A stretch of 12,017 bases of DNA from Baffinella frigidus (GCA_026770585.1 MU647482.1:79539-91555), one strand, 5' to 3'. Shown: positions 1-6,825, numbered from the stretch's first letter. The notes: generated by a model not told the origin, from the letters alone. Numbers and translations: made by a program.

Positions 1-33
1 CTGAACCCTGAACCCTGAACCCTGAACCCTAAA
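1..33 (+). repeat. CCCTGAA telomere-like array at window edge
   Basis: About four and a half copies of the heptamer CCCTGAA, the last changing to CCCTAAA. This is a one-base variant of the Arabidopsis-type telomere unit. The C-rich strand reads left to right, the orientation expected for a left chromosome end. The array is short and cut by the window edge, so a true telomere cannot be told from an interstitial remnant. Confidence 0.8.
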
Positions 34-423
34 GCAGGTGCTGTGGGGGCTGACGCTCGGAATCGTGTCTGATTTGACGCACGCGGGGAAGATCGAGGCG
101 GCGGGGGGGCTCAGTCCAACCATCCCGGTCAGCTTCTCCCCCCTCCAATAGGGTCACGTCCTGAAAACTGGGTAGTTGGGCCTACGGTATTGCCTACGGG
201 CGTAGGGCTCCCGGGCTCAGCCCGACCGTCCGGGTCCGACCCTTCTCCGCACCGAGCCTCATCCAGCCATTCAAATGTGTTTGGCTGTCAGGGTCCACGG
301 GGGAGCGTCGCTACCCTGGTCCGCCCCGACCCCACACTTGATGCACACCACCTCCGGCTAGTACTACTGCAGAGCAGAGCTCTGCAGGGGAAGTCTCAAA
401 CAGTAGCCGCAAGGATCCGTGCC

Positions 424-494
424 GCTACTTTGGAGCCATTTGCATCTCGAAAGGAAATTTCTACCCTGAGGACCCGGTCCGACCCTTGGCATCA
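424..494 (+). repeat. 71 bp direct repeat, copy 1
   Basis: This segment, starting GCTACTTTGGAGCC and ending in GGTCCGACCCTT, recurs at 788-858 with only a few substitutions, 364 bp away. The flanking ACCTCCGGCT phrase is also repeated, so the two copies look like parts of a larger decayed duplication. No terminal inverted repeats are visible, so the mechanism is unknown. Confidence 0.8.
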
Positions 495-787
495 CTTGAA
501 GAGAAGGCGCACTGGCCCACCGTCCCGGTCACGCCCTTCTCCTCACTCTAAGAGCCTCTGGGCTCCGGGGAGGTCACACGAGAGAGAAGATAATCTCGAG
601 GGACCTACCCAGAGTCGTATATCACCAAGTATACAACGTATACGAAGATTAAAGTGAGGATGGCCTGAGAGGTCATCTCAGGATGACCTTCTCAGGATGA
701 CCTGAGAACCGCACGAGGCGGCGGGGGACGTAGAATAACCTGTTTTATCAAATTTGCGTTCGCCCATGCACACTACCTCCGGCTGGC

Positions 788-858
788 GCTACTTTGGAGC
801 CATTTGCATCTCAAACGGCAATTTCTACCCTGAGGACCCGGTCCGACCCTTCACATCC
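788..858 (+). repeat. 71 bp direct repeat, copy 2
   Basis: Second copy of the segment at 424-494. It is preceded by ACTACCTCCGGCTG, and a shorter piece of that flank appears again just after it (about 868-882), indicating a further partial duplication. Confidence 0.8.
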
Positions 859-1043
859 CTTGCTTCACACTACCTCCGGCTGGTAGAACACCAGCAATAT
901 TCCAACACGCGCCGCGACGAGCGAGCGCTGGGGCGGAATGCTGAGGCACCGCGAACCGCGAATTCCGCTAGGGTTTTGGGTTGAGGGATTGGGGCCGTTG
1001 TCATCAAAACAGACGCAACACGAGACGCGAGTTCCGCTGACGT

Positions 1044-1186
1044 CAGGGTGTAGGGTGTAGAGTGCAGGGTGTAGAGTGTAGAGTGTAGGGTGTACAGTGT
1101 AGGGTGTAGAGTGTAGGGTGTAGGGTGTAGAGTGTAGGGTGTAGGGTGACACTGTACAGTAGGGTGTAGGGTGACACTGTAGGGTG
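1044..1186 (-). repeat. TGTAGGG heptamer array, G-rich on plus strand
   Basis: About 20 imperfect heptamers of type (T/A)GTAGGG or GTGTAGA, interrupted near 1147 and 1172 by the octamer ACACTGTA. Read on the minus strand the array is C-rich (CCCTACA), one substitution from the telomere unit. Its minus-strand frames give periodic Tyr-Thr-Leu-His-Pro peptides, which are an artefact of the repeat. The orientation is opposite to the CCCTAAA arrays at 2358 and 4286. Confidence 0.85.
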
Positions 1187-1187
1187 A

Positions 1188-1228
1188 GTCTACAAGGGAA
1201 AGTGGGTAGTTAGGCCTTGTAGACTCAG
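1188..1228. repeat. 12 bp perfect hairpin
   Basis: GAGTCTACAAGG at 1188-1199 is the exact reverse complement of 1217-1228, with a 17-base loop. It sits at the edge of the heptamer array. A similar GACTCAGTCA phrase recurs in the 1669-2292 repeats. Confidence 0.7.
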
Positions 1229-1297
1229 TCACACACTCTGGCCCTCTGGCCAGAGGAGGAGGGGGGGGAGCGAGGAGGCGAACGCGGAAATGGTTTT

Positions 1298-1392
1298 GGG
1301 TTTGAGGGTTTGGGGTGTAGGGTTTCAAGGTTTAGGGTTTAAGGTGTAGGGTGAAGGGTGTGGGGTGTAGGGTGTAGGGTGTCGGGTGTGGG
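1298..1392 (-). repeat. Second TGTAGGG/TTTAGGG-type array
   Basis: A mixed heptamer array containing GTTTAGG, GTGTAGG, GTGAAGG and GTGTCGG units in one orientation, G-rich on the plus strand. It joins true TTTAGGG units to TGTAGGG variants in a single run, which suggests the variants derive from telomere repeats. Confidence 0.8.
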
Positions 1393-1668
1393 CGCTCGTA
1401 CCACACGTTCGTGTGTACGTACGCGACTCGGCTCCCCTTTCCAGTAAAGTGGTTGAGCCGCCACGACAACCCGCCGCAGTCAAACCGCTTGAGCACTACC
1501 ATTTTCTGCGCTCGATTTGCTCTCGCGCGGTGGGGCGTTGAGCCATTTTCTGCCTTGGAGCCATTTTCTGGAGTAACTCGTTCAAACCGCTTCAGTAGCG
1601 TGTGTTCTCTCAGTTTTGCCCTCGCAGTCCACACAGCGGGCTACGACGGGACGTCCGGCCCATTGTGG
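1393..1668. other. Unassigned stretch
   Basis: No gene is supported. Positions about 1540-1570 hold two adjacent copies of GAGCCATTTTCTG. The phrase TTTTGCTCTCGCAGT near 1881 echoes TTTTGCCCTCGCAGT near 1614, so this stretch belongs to the repeat neighbourhood on its right. Confidence 0.4.
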
Positions 1669-1805
1669 GCCGAGTTTCCGTTACCTCATCCGTAGGAACC
1701 CCCCTACCCCCCTACGGGTTGCCTACCGTAGGGTCCTACGGTCTTATCGCTTAGGGGTTATTCAACATCCCTTCGAAGGCCGCTGTGTGGAGAGACTCAG
1801 TCAAA
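1669..1805 (+). repeat. ~135 bp hairpin-rich repeat, copy 1
   Basis: First of three near-identical copies (also 1988-2122 and 2158-2292). Each begins near GTTTCCGTTACC, contains CCGTAGG and CCTACGG segments that can pair in nested fashion, continues with TCTTATCGCTTAGGGGTTA and ends in GTGTGGAGAC. The nested CCCTACGGG and CCGTAGGG stems suggest a fold-back or MITE-like element. No clear terminal inverted repeat or target duplication is seen. Confidence 0.85.
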
Positions 1806-1912
1806 GTTTGACGGCGCGCGGTTCCTCCGGATAAGGGCACGCGCGTCATCAGACACGATCTCATCTGGAAACACTTTTGATTTTGCTCTCGCAGTAGACT
1901 CAGCGGACTTCG

Positions 1913-1944
1913 AAGGGATTTCGAATAACCTCTAAGCGATAAGA
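1913..1944 (-). repeat. Inverted fragment of the ~135 bp repeat
   Basis: Positions 1913-1944 match, in reverse complement and with about three mismatches, the internal segment found in the full copies near 1742-1773. It is immediately followed by GTGTGGAGACTCAGTCA in the direct orientation, the usual right end of the repeat, so the unit is locally rearranged. Confidence 0.75.
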
Positions 1945-1987
1945 TCTGTGTGGAGACTCAGTCAAACCGCCTTGCAGGGCGAGCCGC

Positions 1988-2122
1988 GCCGAGTTTCCGT
2001 TACCTTATCCGTAGGAACCCCCCTACCCCCCTACGGGTTGCCTACCGTAGGGTTCTACGGTCTTATCGCTTAGGGGTTATTCAACACCCCTTCGAAGGCC
2101 GGTGTGTGGAGACTGAGTCACT
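1988..2122 (+). repeat. ~135 bp hairpin-rich repeat, copy 2
   Basis: Nearly identical to 1669-1805, differing at a few positions and lacking a two-base insertion near the right end. It is followed after about 35 bp by copy 3, giving a local period of about 170 bp. Confidence 0.85.
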
Positions 2123-2157
2123 CCGCGTCGCAGGGCGAGCCGCGCGGGTTCTCAGTC

Positions 2158-2292
2158 GTTACCTCATCCGTAGGAACCCCCCTACCCCCCTACGGGTTCC
2201 CTACCGTAGGGTCCTACGGTCTTATCGCTTAGGGGTTATTCAACATCCCTTAGGGGTTATTCAACATCCCGGTGTGTGGAGACTGAGTCACG
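2158..2292 (+). repeat. ~135 bp hairpin-rich repeat, copy 3
   Basis: Third copy, beginning at GTTACCTCATCC. Near its right end the phrase TTAGGGGTTATTCAACATCC is repeated directly (about 2231-2269), replacing the CTTCGAAGG segment of the other copies. Confidence 0.85.
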
Positions 2293-2357
2293 CCGCGTCA
2301 CAGGGCGAGCCTCGCGGGTTCTCAGTCGGCACGTGGGACGGCAAGCGGTCCGCCCTC

Positions 2358-2836
2358 ACCCAAACCATAAACCTCAAACCCTGAACCCTAAACCCTAAAC
2401 CCTAAACCCCTACCCTCACCCCTAAACTCTGAACCATGAACCCTACGCCCTAATCCCTAACCCCTCAACTCTGAACCATGAACCCGAAGCCCTAAGCCCT
2501 AAACCCTGAACCCTAACCCCTACACCCTACATCCTAAACCCTAAACCCTAAGCCCTAAACCCTGAACCCTGAACCCTAAGCCCTGAACCCTAAACCCTAA
2601 ATCCTAAACCCTAAAGCCTAGACCCTAGACCCTAAACCCTAAACCCTGAACCCTGAACCGTCAACCCTAATCTCTAAACACTACACCCAAAACCCAAAAC
2701 CCAAAACCCAAAACCCAAAACCCGAAACCCAACACTCAACTCTGAACCCTAAACACTGCACCCTACACCCTACACCCTACACTCTAAACCCTAAACCTTA
2801 AAACCCTACACCCTAAACCCTAAAACCCAAAACCAG
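2358..2836 (+). repeat. Degenerate CCCTAAA telomere-like array
   Basis: About 480 bp of mostly heptameric CCCTAAA, CCCTGAA, CCCTACA and CCCAAAA units, C-rich on the plus strand. A run of CCCAAAA occupies about 2687-2729 and CCCTACA units lie at about 2760-2785. CCCTAAA is the Arabidopsis-type telomere repeat. The level of degeneration shows it is an old interstitial or subtelomeric array and not an active end. Confidence 0.9.
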
Positions 2837-2956
2837 GTCCGCGTTCGCCTCCTCACTCCTCCCCCTCCTCCTCTGGCCCTTTGCTTCTCGCGTCCTGCAC
2901 AGGTGGGGGGTTGGGGTGAGGGGTGAAGTGTTAGGGTGGAGGATGTAGGGGTTGGG

Positions 2957-3021
2957 GTGGAGGGTGGAGGGTGGAGGGTGGAGGGTGGAGGGTGGAGGGT
3001 GGAGGGTGGAGGGTGGAGGGT
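2957..3021. repeat. GTGGAGG heptamer minisatellite
   Basis: About nine perfect tandem copies of GTGGAGG, with further degenerate units from about 2904 to 3056 that grade into GTTTAGG at 3046-3052. The 7-bp period is the same as in the telomere-like arrays, but the strand polarity is opposite to the CCCTAAA array just to the left. Confidence 0.85.
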
Positions 3022-3106
3022 AGGGGTTGCAGGGTGGAGGGTGGTTTAGGGTTTAGTTGTTGGGTGTTTCTGTTGGTGGGTGTTTCCCAAGGGTTCCAAC
3101 CTAGCT

Positions 3107-3107
<1 letters not shown>

Positions 3108-3161
<54 letters not shown>
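3108..3161 (+). repeat. AAG trinucleotide microsatellite, 18 units
   Basis: Eighteen uninterrupted AAG units. One frame reads it as a poly-arginine run, but no protein family surrounds it. It is an uninterrupted microsatellite and likely length-polymorphic. Confidence 0.95.
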
Positions 3162-3162
<1 letters not shown>

Positions 3163-3686
3163 GCCGGAAGTTATGATGCTGTGCCGGGCAGCCAGAGCAT
3201 TCCCGCAACTATCCCTTTTCAAGGGCCAAACCTTTTCCTAAGGAGATGTGGTTAACGCTGCTGTTCGTGCATTTGAAGATGGACTGGCATCCCTCAGGGC
3301 TTATGTGCGTGGATTATGGTATCTCTCGTCGAACGCTGTATCACCCGCCCTGACGCCGCCCTCTCGCCCACTCGCGCGCGTCCTTTATGTCCTTTCACTT
3401 TTCGCTTCCGTTATGTCCTTTCGGTTCCCTCGCTTCCTCAATGGCTGTTCGCTCACGTCCGTTATGTCTTTTCGGGTTTGCGAAGTCCCGCCACTGGCGG
3501 ACGCTGGGACTCATGGAACAGCCCCGCCGGCAGGCTCGTGAACGTCCGCGTGACCGGTCACGCGGACGCCGAAGCCAACTGTCCGAGGTGACTGCCTTGG
3601 CAGTTACCCCCTCTCCTCTTCTACTGTATTGGGGGGGGCCGCCACTGGCGGACGCTGGAACTCATGTGGAGGATGTCTGAAGGCAT
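3162..3686. other. Unassigned stretch with short repeats
   Basis: No gene is supported. Three overlapping frames are open, but none gives a recognisable domain. A 28 bp segment containing CCGCCACTGGCGG occurs at 3488-3515 and again at 3639-3666 with one mismatch. The phrase TTATGTC(C/T)TTTC occurs three times between 3385 and 3474. A perfect palindrome at 3543-3568 is listed separately. Confidence 0.5.
3543..3568. repeat. 26 bp perfect palindrome
   Basis: CGTCCGCGTGACC is followed directly by its exact reverse complement, with no loop. The two-fold symmetry could bind a dimeric protein or extrude a cruciform. It lies between the two 28 bp direct repeats at 3488 and 3639. Function unknown. 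Confidence 0.8.
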
Positions 3687-3846
3687 TTATCTCAGATAAA
3701 CACTTTTAAAAGTCGTTTTCCTAAGTCAACTCCCCCACAAATCTGTCAACTTATGCTTTACTCTGCGAGCCCGTACGCATAAGTCGCCGGATTTGTGGGG
3801 GAGTTGACTTAGGAAAACGACTTTTAAAAGTGTTTATCTGAGATAA
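3687..3846. mobile_element. 160 bp fold-back element with 70 nt arms
   Basis: Arms 3687-3756 and 3777-3846 are reverse complements. The outer 57 bases are identical and the inner 13 differ at three positions, leaving a 20-base loop. The arms themselves contain smaller palindromes (TTATCTCAGATAA and ACTTTTAAAAGT). Outside, GGCAT on the left and ATGCC on the right extend the symmetry with a two-base gap. The arms are more AT-rich than their surroundings, which suggests insertion from elsewhere. It could be a fold-back MITE, or a source of a hairpin RNA if transcribed. No target-site duplication is clear. Confidence 0.75.
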
Positions 3847-3885
3847 GCATGCCGCGCGAGCTCTCCGATCTCTCATGATTCACTG

Positions 3886-3971
3886 ACAGGATTCCTTACA
3901 ACTACTTATAGGCGCTCACCCTTGGAGCCCTTTTACCCGAGGCGGGCCCGTCCAGGACCCGGTCCTCACAG
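3886..3971 (-). repeat. ~85 bp dispersed repeat, minus-strand copy
   Basis: Read on the minus strand, GTGAGGACCGGGTCC through AAGGGCTCCAAGGGTGAG and on to CCTATAAGTA matches 7945-8036 with scattered differences and one indel region. The second copy lies inside a transposon at 7852-8055. No coding potential is seen. Confidence 0.7.
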
Positions 3972-4043
3972 GATGGCCCTGCTCTGTTTCCTCCAAGACA
4001 GTGAGTGAGCACGCTTATGTGCTCTGCATGGTGTGCCTGCGTG

Positions 4044-4121
4044 TGTGTAGGGTGTATGGTGTAGGGTGTAGGGTGTAGGGTGTAGGGCCTAGGGTGTAGG
4101 GTGTAGGGTGTAGGGCGTAGG
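4044..4121 (-). repeat. TGTAGGG heptamer array, third tract
   Basis: About ten units of TGTAGGG with a TGTATGG and two GCCTAGG or GCGTAGG variants, G-rich on the plus strand. It encodes the same Tyr-Thr-Leu-His-Pro periodic peptide artefact on the minus strand as the tract at 1044. It is flanked by two diverged copies of GTGCTCTGCATGGTGTG-like sequence (about 4019 and 4187). Confidence 0.85.
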
Positions 4122-4285
4122 GGACCTCGTCGATGCCTTCGGCGCCCTTGTCGATGAGGGGCGTCGTCAGCCGCAACCGCATCACCGTGCTCTGCATAGT
4201 GTGCACGCATGTGTCCTCTGTCCGAACACCTCAACCCTTCACCCTGTCCCCCTTCACCCTTCACTCTAACCCCTCTCCACTACAT

Positions 4286-4615
4286 CCTGCACACTCAACC
4301 CTCAATCCTCAACCCTCAACCCTCACTCCTCAACCCTCAACCCCCAACCCTCAACCCTAAACCCTAAACCCTGAACCCTAAACCCTAAACCCTAAACCCT
4401 AAACCCAATCCCTAAACCCTAAACCCTCAATCCTAAACCCTAAACCCTAAACCCTAAACTCTAAACCCTAAACCCTACGCTCCAAACCCTACAACCTAAA
4501 CCATAAACTAGAAACTAGAAACTAGAAACTAGAAACTAGAAACTAGAAACCCTAAACCCTCAACCCTAAACCCTTAACTATAAACTATAAACCCTAGACC
4601 CTAAACCCTAAACCC
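4286..4615 (+). repeat. CCCTAAA telomere-like array with ACTAGAA insert
   Basis: About 330 bp of heptamers, starting as CCCTCAA, becoming mostly CCCTAAA from about 4350, and interrupted at 4505-4548 by six perfect AAACTAG units. The C-rich strand is on plus. The internal block of homogeneous AAACTAG looks like local amplification of a mutated telomere unit, since it keeps the 7-bp period. Confidence 0.9.
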
Positions 4616-4660
4616 TCACCCGGAATCGGCAGCCGCTCGGGGCCGATGGGCTACGACAGC

Positions 4661-4701
4661 GGGCGAGCTTTCTGGCTGGCAGGCGCCACCATGGTACCGC
4701 C
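4661..4701 (+). repeat. 41 bp direct repeat, copy 1
   Basis: Starts GGGCGAGCTTTCTGG and contains GGCAGGCGCCACCATGGT. It recurs at 4785-4825 with two substitutions. A fragment of the 104 bp TA-flanked element lies directly between the two copies. Confidence 0.85.
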
Positions 4702-4732
4702 GCATCCATCCCGACCACCACCACGCTCCATG

Positions 4733-4784
4733 TCCCTTAAGTGGCGAGTAGGCGCATACGCCCTACCGTAGGGCCCTAGGACCT
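4733..4784 (-). mobile_element. Truncated copy of the 104 bp TA-flanked MITE
   Basis: TCCCTTAAGTGG followed by GAGTAGGCGCATACGCCC and CTACCGTAGGGCCCTAGG matches the left half of the full element at 6269-6372. The right half and its terminal repeat are absent. The break falls exactly where the 41 bp direct repeat copy 2 begins. Confidence 0.75.
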
Positions 4785-4825
4785 GGGCGAGCTTTCTGGA
4801 TGGCAGGCGCCACCATGGTGCCGCC
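4785..4825 (+). repeat. 41 bp direct repeat, copy 2
   Basis: Second copy of 4661-4701, abutting the truncated transposon end. A shorter derivative, CATGGTGCCGCC, recurs at about 5069 and 5157 downstream. Confidence 0.85.
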
Positions 4826-5314
4826 CCACCCTCACCCCTACCGAGCGAGAGGGTGCTACGCGGAATCACTAGAGGAAAATCGGGAATTGCGGTCAGTTCA
4901 CAAATTCGACATCTTAAGCTCCACAAATCGGCCACTTTTGGAGAAAAATCGATTTGTTTTTGAGAAAAATGACTTTTGGGTCAGGAAAAGTCGACATTTT
5001 GGGGGGCGTCCATATGGGCGCCTTATCCTTGTCGGTTACACTCCAGTGGTTCCCCGTAGTGGGAGGGCATGGTGCCGCCAAACCCTCACCCCTTTCCTAC
5101 TGCCAAAATCGGTACCGCCACACCCTCAACCCTACCGAGCGAGAGAAAGAGGGGGCATGGTGCCGCCAAACCCGCAGGGTTGCCCGGCAGAGCCTCACCC
5201 TTCCCTCCTCCTGCACTGCCCGTACGGTGGTCATATCCAGGGTGTAGCCCTTCCGGAGGCCCTCGTTTTGGAATGGTATCATCAGTGCAATCATTCGCAT
5301 TTTGGAGAGCCCCC
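4826..5314. other. Unassigned stretch with short repeats
   Basis: No gene is supported. The 16-mer CCCTACCGAGCGAGAG occurs at 4836 and 5130, and GGCATGGTGCCGCCAAACCC occurs at 5066 and 5154, showing tandem duplication. Positions about 4870-5005 are clearly more AT-rich than the rest, with A- and T-runs, and hold no frame that I recognise. Confidence 0.45.
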
Positions 5315-5508
5315 GCACCCGGACTGAGAATACTACGGGTAAACGTAGATTGTAGGGCACGTCCGGTTTGTACCAGGAAAAAGCCTTACAATTGCACGTT
5401 TACGCTCTTGTGTGCGGACATGGAGAACATTCCTGGTACAAACTGGACGTGCCTGGTACAAATCGGACTTACAATCTACTTTTAACCGTAGTATTCTCGG
5501 TCCGGGCG
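5315..5508. mobile_element. ~195 bp fold-back element
   Basis: The left arm, about 5315-5379, is the reverse complement of the right arm, about 5430-5508. Both run from a GC-rich outer end with CCGGACTGAGAATACTAC or its equivalent to an inner end TACCAGGAA. The right arm carries an extra ~17 bases in which TGGTACAAA is duplicated. The arms differ at several sites, so the element is older than the one at 3687. No terminase, transposase or target duplication is visible. Confidence 0.7.
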
Positions 5509-5568
5509 CCGCCCCGCCCTCCCAAAAACAGTCAACTGTTTTATGCTCCTTTGCGTTTCGCGGGGGTT

Positions 5569-5694
5569 TACAGGGGTACCTCGCTCATAAGAAACTACCC
5601 CCCCCCTAATACCACCTCAGGGCCCTACGCATAGGCCTACTGTAGGGTCCTAGCCAGGGGGGGGGCGATTTGTTATGAGCGAGGTAGCCCTGTA
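5569..5694. mobile_element. Family 1 TA-flanked palindromic MITE, copy 1
   Basis: Coordinates include the flanking TA dinucleotides. The termini are CAGGGGTACCTCGCTCATAA and its inverted partner, here with one substitution (GGTAGCCCTG). Inside are a C-run, a CCCTACGC...GTAGGG palindromic core and a G-run, so the whole 126 bp can fold back. There is no coding capacity, so it depends on a transposase from elsewhere. TA duplication is typical of Tc1/mariner-type transposition; the superfamily is inferred from this alone. Confidence 0.85.
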
Positions 5695-5845
5695 TCAGGG
5701 AGTGCCGATTTCCGCCTCCCCTCTGGTACAAGCCTGTGTGAATCAGACAGCGTTACGAGCGGCGTGCCACGGCACCTTGCACTCGAGAAACCCTGCAGAC
5801 GCACAGAGGTCACGCGCGATGATGGACTGGCAACGCCCTACACTG

Positions 5846-5967
5846 TACAGGCCTACCTCGCCCATAAGGAGCCGCGCCCCCCCCTGGGACCACCGTAGGG
5901 CCCTATGTATTGGCCTACATAGGGTCCTAGGGAGGGAGCGCCTCGCTATGAGCGAGGTACCCCTGTA
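5846..5967. mobile_element. Family 1 MITE, copy 2 (diverged)
   Basis: Same structure as the copy at 5569, 122 bp with TA at both ends. Left terminus has substitutions (CAGGCCTACCTCGCCCATAA) and the inner right terminus lacks part of TTTCTTATGAG, reading CCTCGCTATGAGCGAGG. It is the most diverged full-length copy and probably the oldest. Confidence 0.8.
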
Positions 5968-6143
5968 GGGTCCTACGATAGGCGCGCCTACTCCTAAGAG
6001 CGCCGAAGCCCCCTAGAGAAAGTGCGTGCAAAGTAACCCCTGCAACCCCCGTGCACGCACAGGTTGTGAGCCTCGGCGTGCTCGCGGGCATGGCTGCAGC
6101 GCGACAGGGCCTCATCCACCCCCAGCTCTAGAGTGGCTACATG
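5968..6143. other. Unassigned spacer with a 25 bp dispersed repeat
   Basis: No gene is supported. The 25 bp at 6039-6063, ending GTGCACGCACAGG, is the exact reverse complement of 8251-8275, beside the 35 bp tandem repeats. This shows that a piece of DNA is shared by the two loci in opposite orientation. Confidence 0.5.
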
Positions 6144-6247
6144 TATCCCTTAAGTGACCATAGGGTGAATATTCGCCCTAACTCGCCCTAGGCAGGTCCT
6201 AGAGCCCTACGGTAGGGCGTATGGGCATACTGGTCACTTAAGGGATA
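6144..6247. mobile_element. Family 2 TA-flanked MITE, copy 1
   Basis: A 104 bp element including both TA dinucleotides. Terminal inverted repeats are TATCCCTTAAGTGACCA, 17 bp and perfect. The interior carries GGCAGGTCCTAG and CCCTACGGTAGGG. Its interior is inverted relative to copy 2, which begins only 22 bp downstream. No open reading frame is plausible. The TA duplication again suggests Tc1/mariner-type mobilisation, by inference. Confidence 0.8.
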
Positions 6248-6268
6248 CGCCCAGAGTAGGGAATTCCC
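6248..6268 (+). repeat. 21 bp repeat with GGGAATTCCC palindrome, copy 1
   Basis: CGCCCAGAGTAGGGAATTCC plus C follows both family 2 elements directly (also 6373-6393) and occurs a third time at 6491-6511 with no element in front. A fourth, shorter copy of TAGGGAATTCCCTA is at 6520-6533. It looks like a repeated target into which family 2 inserted. Confidence 0.8.
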
Positions 6269-6372
6269 TATCCCTTAAGTGCCCAGTAGGCTCATACGCC
6301 CTACCGTAGGGCCCTAGGACCTGCCTAGGGCTTTCACGGGCGATTATTCACCCGTTGGTCACTTAAGGGATA
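6269..6372. mobile_element. Family 2 TA-flanked MITE, copy 2
   Basis: Also exactly 104 bp with TA ends and termini TATCCCTTAAGTG(A/C)CCA. Its interior, CATACGCCCTACCGTAGGGC to ACCTGCC, is the reverse complement of copy 1 interior with a few changes. The two elements therefore form an inverted pair separated by the 21 bp repeat. Confidence 0.8.
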
Positions 6373-6393
6373 CGCCCAGAGTAGGGAATTCCC
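6373..6393 (+). repeat. 21 bp repeat with GGGAATTCCC palindrome, copy 2
   Basis: Identical to 6248-6268, again directly following the right TA of a family 2 element. Confidence 0.8.
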
Positions 6394-6415
6394 TAGTGTC
6401 GGGCCGTGATGGCAT

Positions 6416-6482
6416 TACAGGGGTACCTCGCTCATAAGAAACTGCCTCCCCCCTACTAGAGACATAGGGCGTAGGGTCCTAG
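6416..6482. mobile_element. Family 1 MITE, copy 3, right end missing
   Basis: An intact left terminus, CAGGGGTACCTCGCTCATAA after TA, with the C-run and a GTAGGGTCCTAG core, but no right terminus. The break is at about 6482, where AGTGGCTATA and the third 21 bp repeat begin. Confidence 0.8.
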
Positions 6483-6490
6483 TGGCTATA

Positions 6491-6511
6491 CGCCCAGAGT
6501 AGGGAATTCCC
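6491..6511 (+). repeat. 21 bp repeat, copy 3, possible unoccupied target
   Basis: Identical to the two copies at 6248 and 6373 but preceded by AGTGGCTATA with no transposon. The matching left flank of family 2 copy 1 reads AGTGGCTACATGTA, so this may be a related empty site, allowing a four-base difference. Confidence 0.7.
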
Positions 6512-6567
6512 TTAAAAAGTAGGGAATTCCCTATAAGTTGAGGCCCGGCCTGTGGAATCCGGTTTAT

Positions 6568-6646
6568 CCTTTAGGTCCTTTAGGTTCTTCGAGCTCCCAA
6601 CATAGGCGGACACCGGAACGTATCCTGCAGAAAGGCCATGCTTCCT
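6568..6646 (+). repeat. 79 bp dispersed repeat, copy A
   Basis: Begins CCTTTAGGTCCTTTAGG, contains TTCTTCGAGCTCCCAACAT and GCGGACACCGGAAC, and ends GGCCATGCTTCCT. Four copies lie in the window: here, 6689-6767, 8438-8509 (truncated) and 10966-11044 (minus strand). No terminal inverted repeat is seen. One frame gives a recurring Phe-Phe-Glu-Leu-Pro-Thr peptide, but the copies are not within a common gene, so I treat it as a dispersed element of unknown class. Confidence 0.85.
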
Positions 6647-6688
6647 TTCTAGCTCACACAAGCAAGCAACGAAAACGGAGCAGCAACC

Positions 6689-6767
6689 CCTTTAGGTCCG
6701 TTAGGTTCTTCGAGCTCCCAACATGGGCGGACACCGGAACTTATCCTGCAGAAAGGCCGTGCTTCCT
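6689..6767 (+). repeat. 79 bp dispersed repeat, copy B
   Basis: Same length as copy A, with about four substitutions. The phrase CCTGTGG(A/G)(A/G)TCCGGTTTAT precedes copy A (6548) and follows copy B (6769), showing that the pair arose by a larger local duplication. Confidence 0.85.
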
Positions 6768-6791
6768 ACCTGTGGGGTCCGGTTTATTGAA

Positions 6792-6825
6792 TCGGGTTTC
6801 ACGTGAGAACTGGCGCCGTTCCGTA
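6792..6825 (+). repeat. 34 bp direct repeat left of family 1 copy 4
   Basis: TCGGGTTTCACGTGAGAACT and the following GGCGCCGTTCCGTA end exactly at the left TA of the transposon. The same 34 bp occur at 6951-6984, five bases beyond the right TA. A few bases upstream of each copy also match. Confidence 0.9.

Larger units (their letters stand above)
34..1043. other. Non-coding stretch with degenerate dispersed repeats
   Basis: No reading frame here resembles a known protein, and those present are arginine- and proline-rich, as random GC-rich DNA gives. The stretch is built partly from diverged repeats. The phrase CCCGGTC or CCGGGTC followed by GACCCTTCT or similar recurs near 127, 228, 523 and 838, and ACCTCCGGCT recurs near 349, 774 and 873. 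Positions 660-708 carry short direct and inverted copies of CAGGATGACC. I see no promoter or RNA gene. Confidence 0.5.

Noticed and set aside
1-33. Functional telomere at the left end
   Set aside because: Only about four variant units are present and the window may be cut from a longer sequence, so it is reported only as a telomere-like repeat.
190-657. 155-codon plus-strand frame as a gene
   Set aside because: Arg, Ser and Pro rich composition, runs through a dispersed repeat at 424-494, and resembles no family I know.
870-1328. Repetitive Tyr-Thr-Leu-His-Pro protein
   Set aside because: It is the translation of the TGTAGGG heptamer array; 7-base units read in all frames give this pattern.
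2971-3255. Poly-arginine nuclear protein
   Set aside because: The run is an AAG/AGA microsatellite next to a heptamer minisatellite, with no domain around it.
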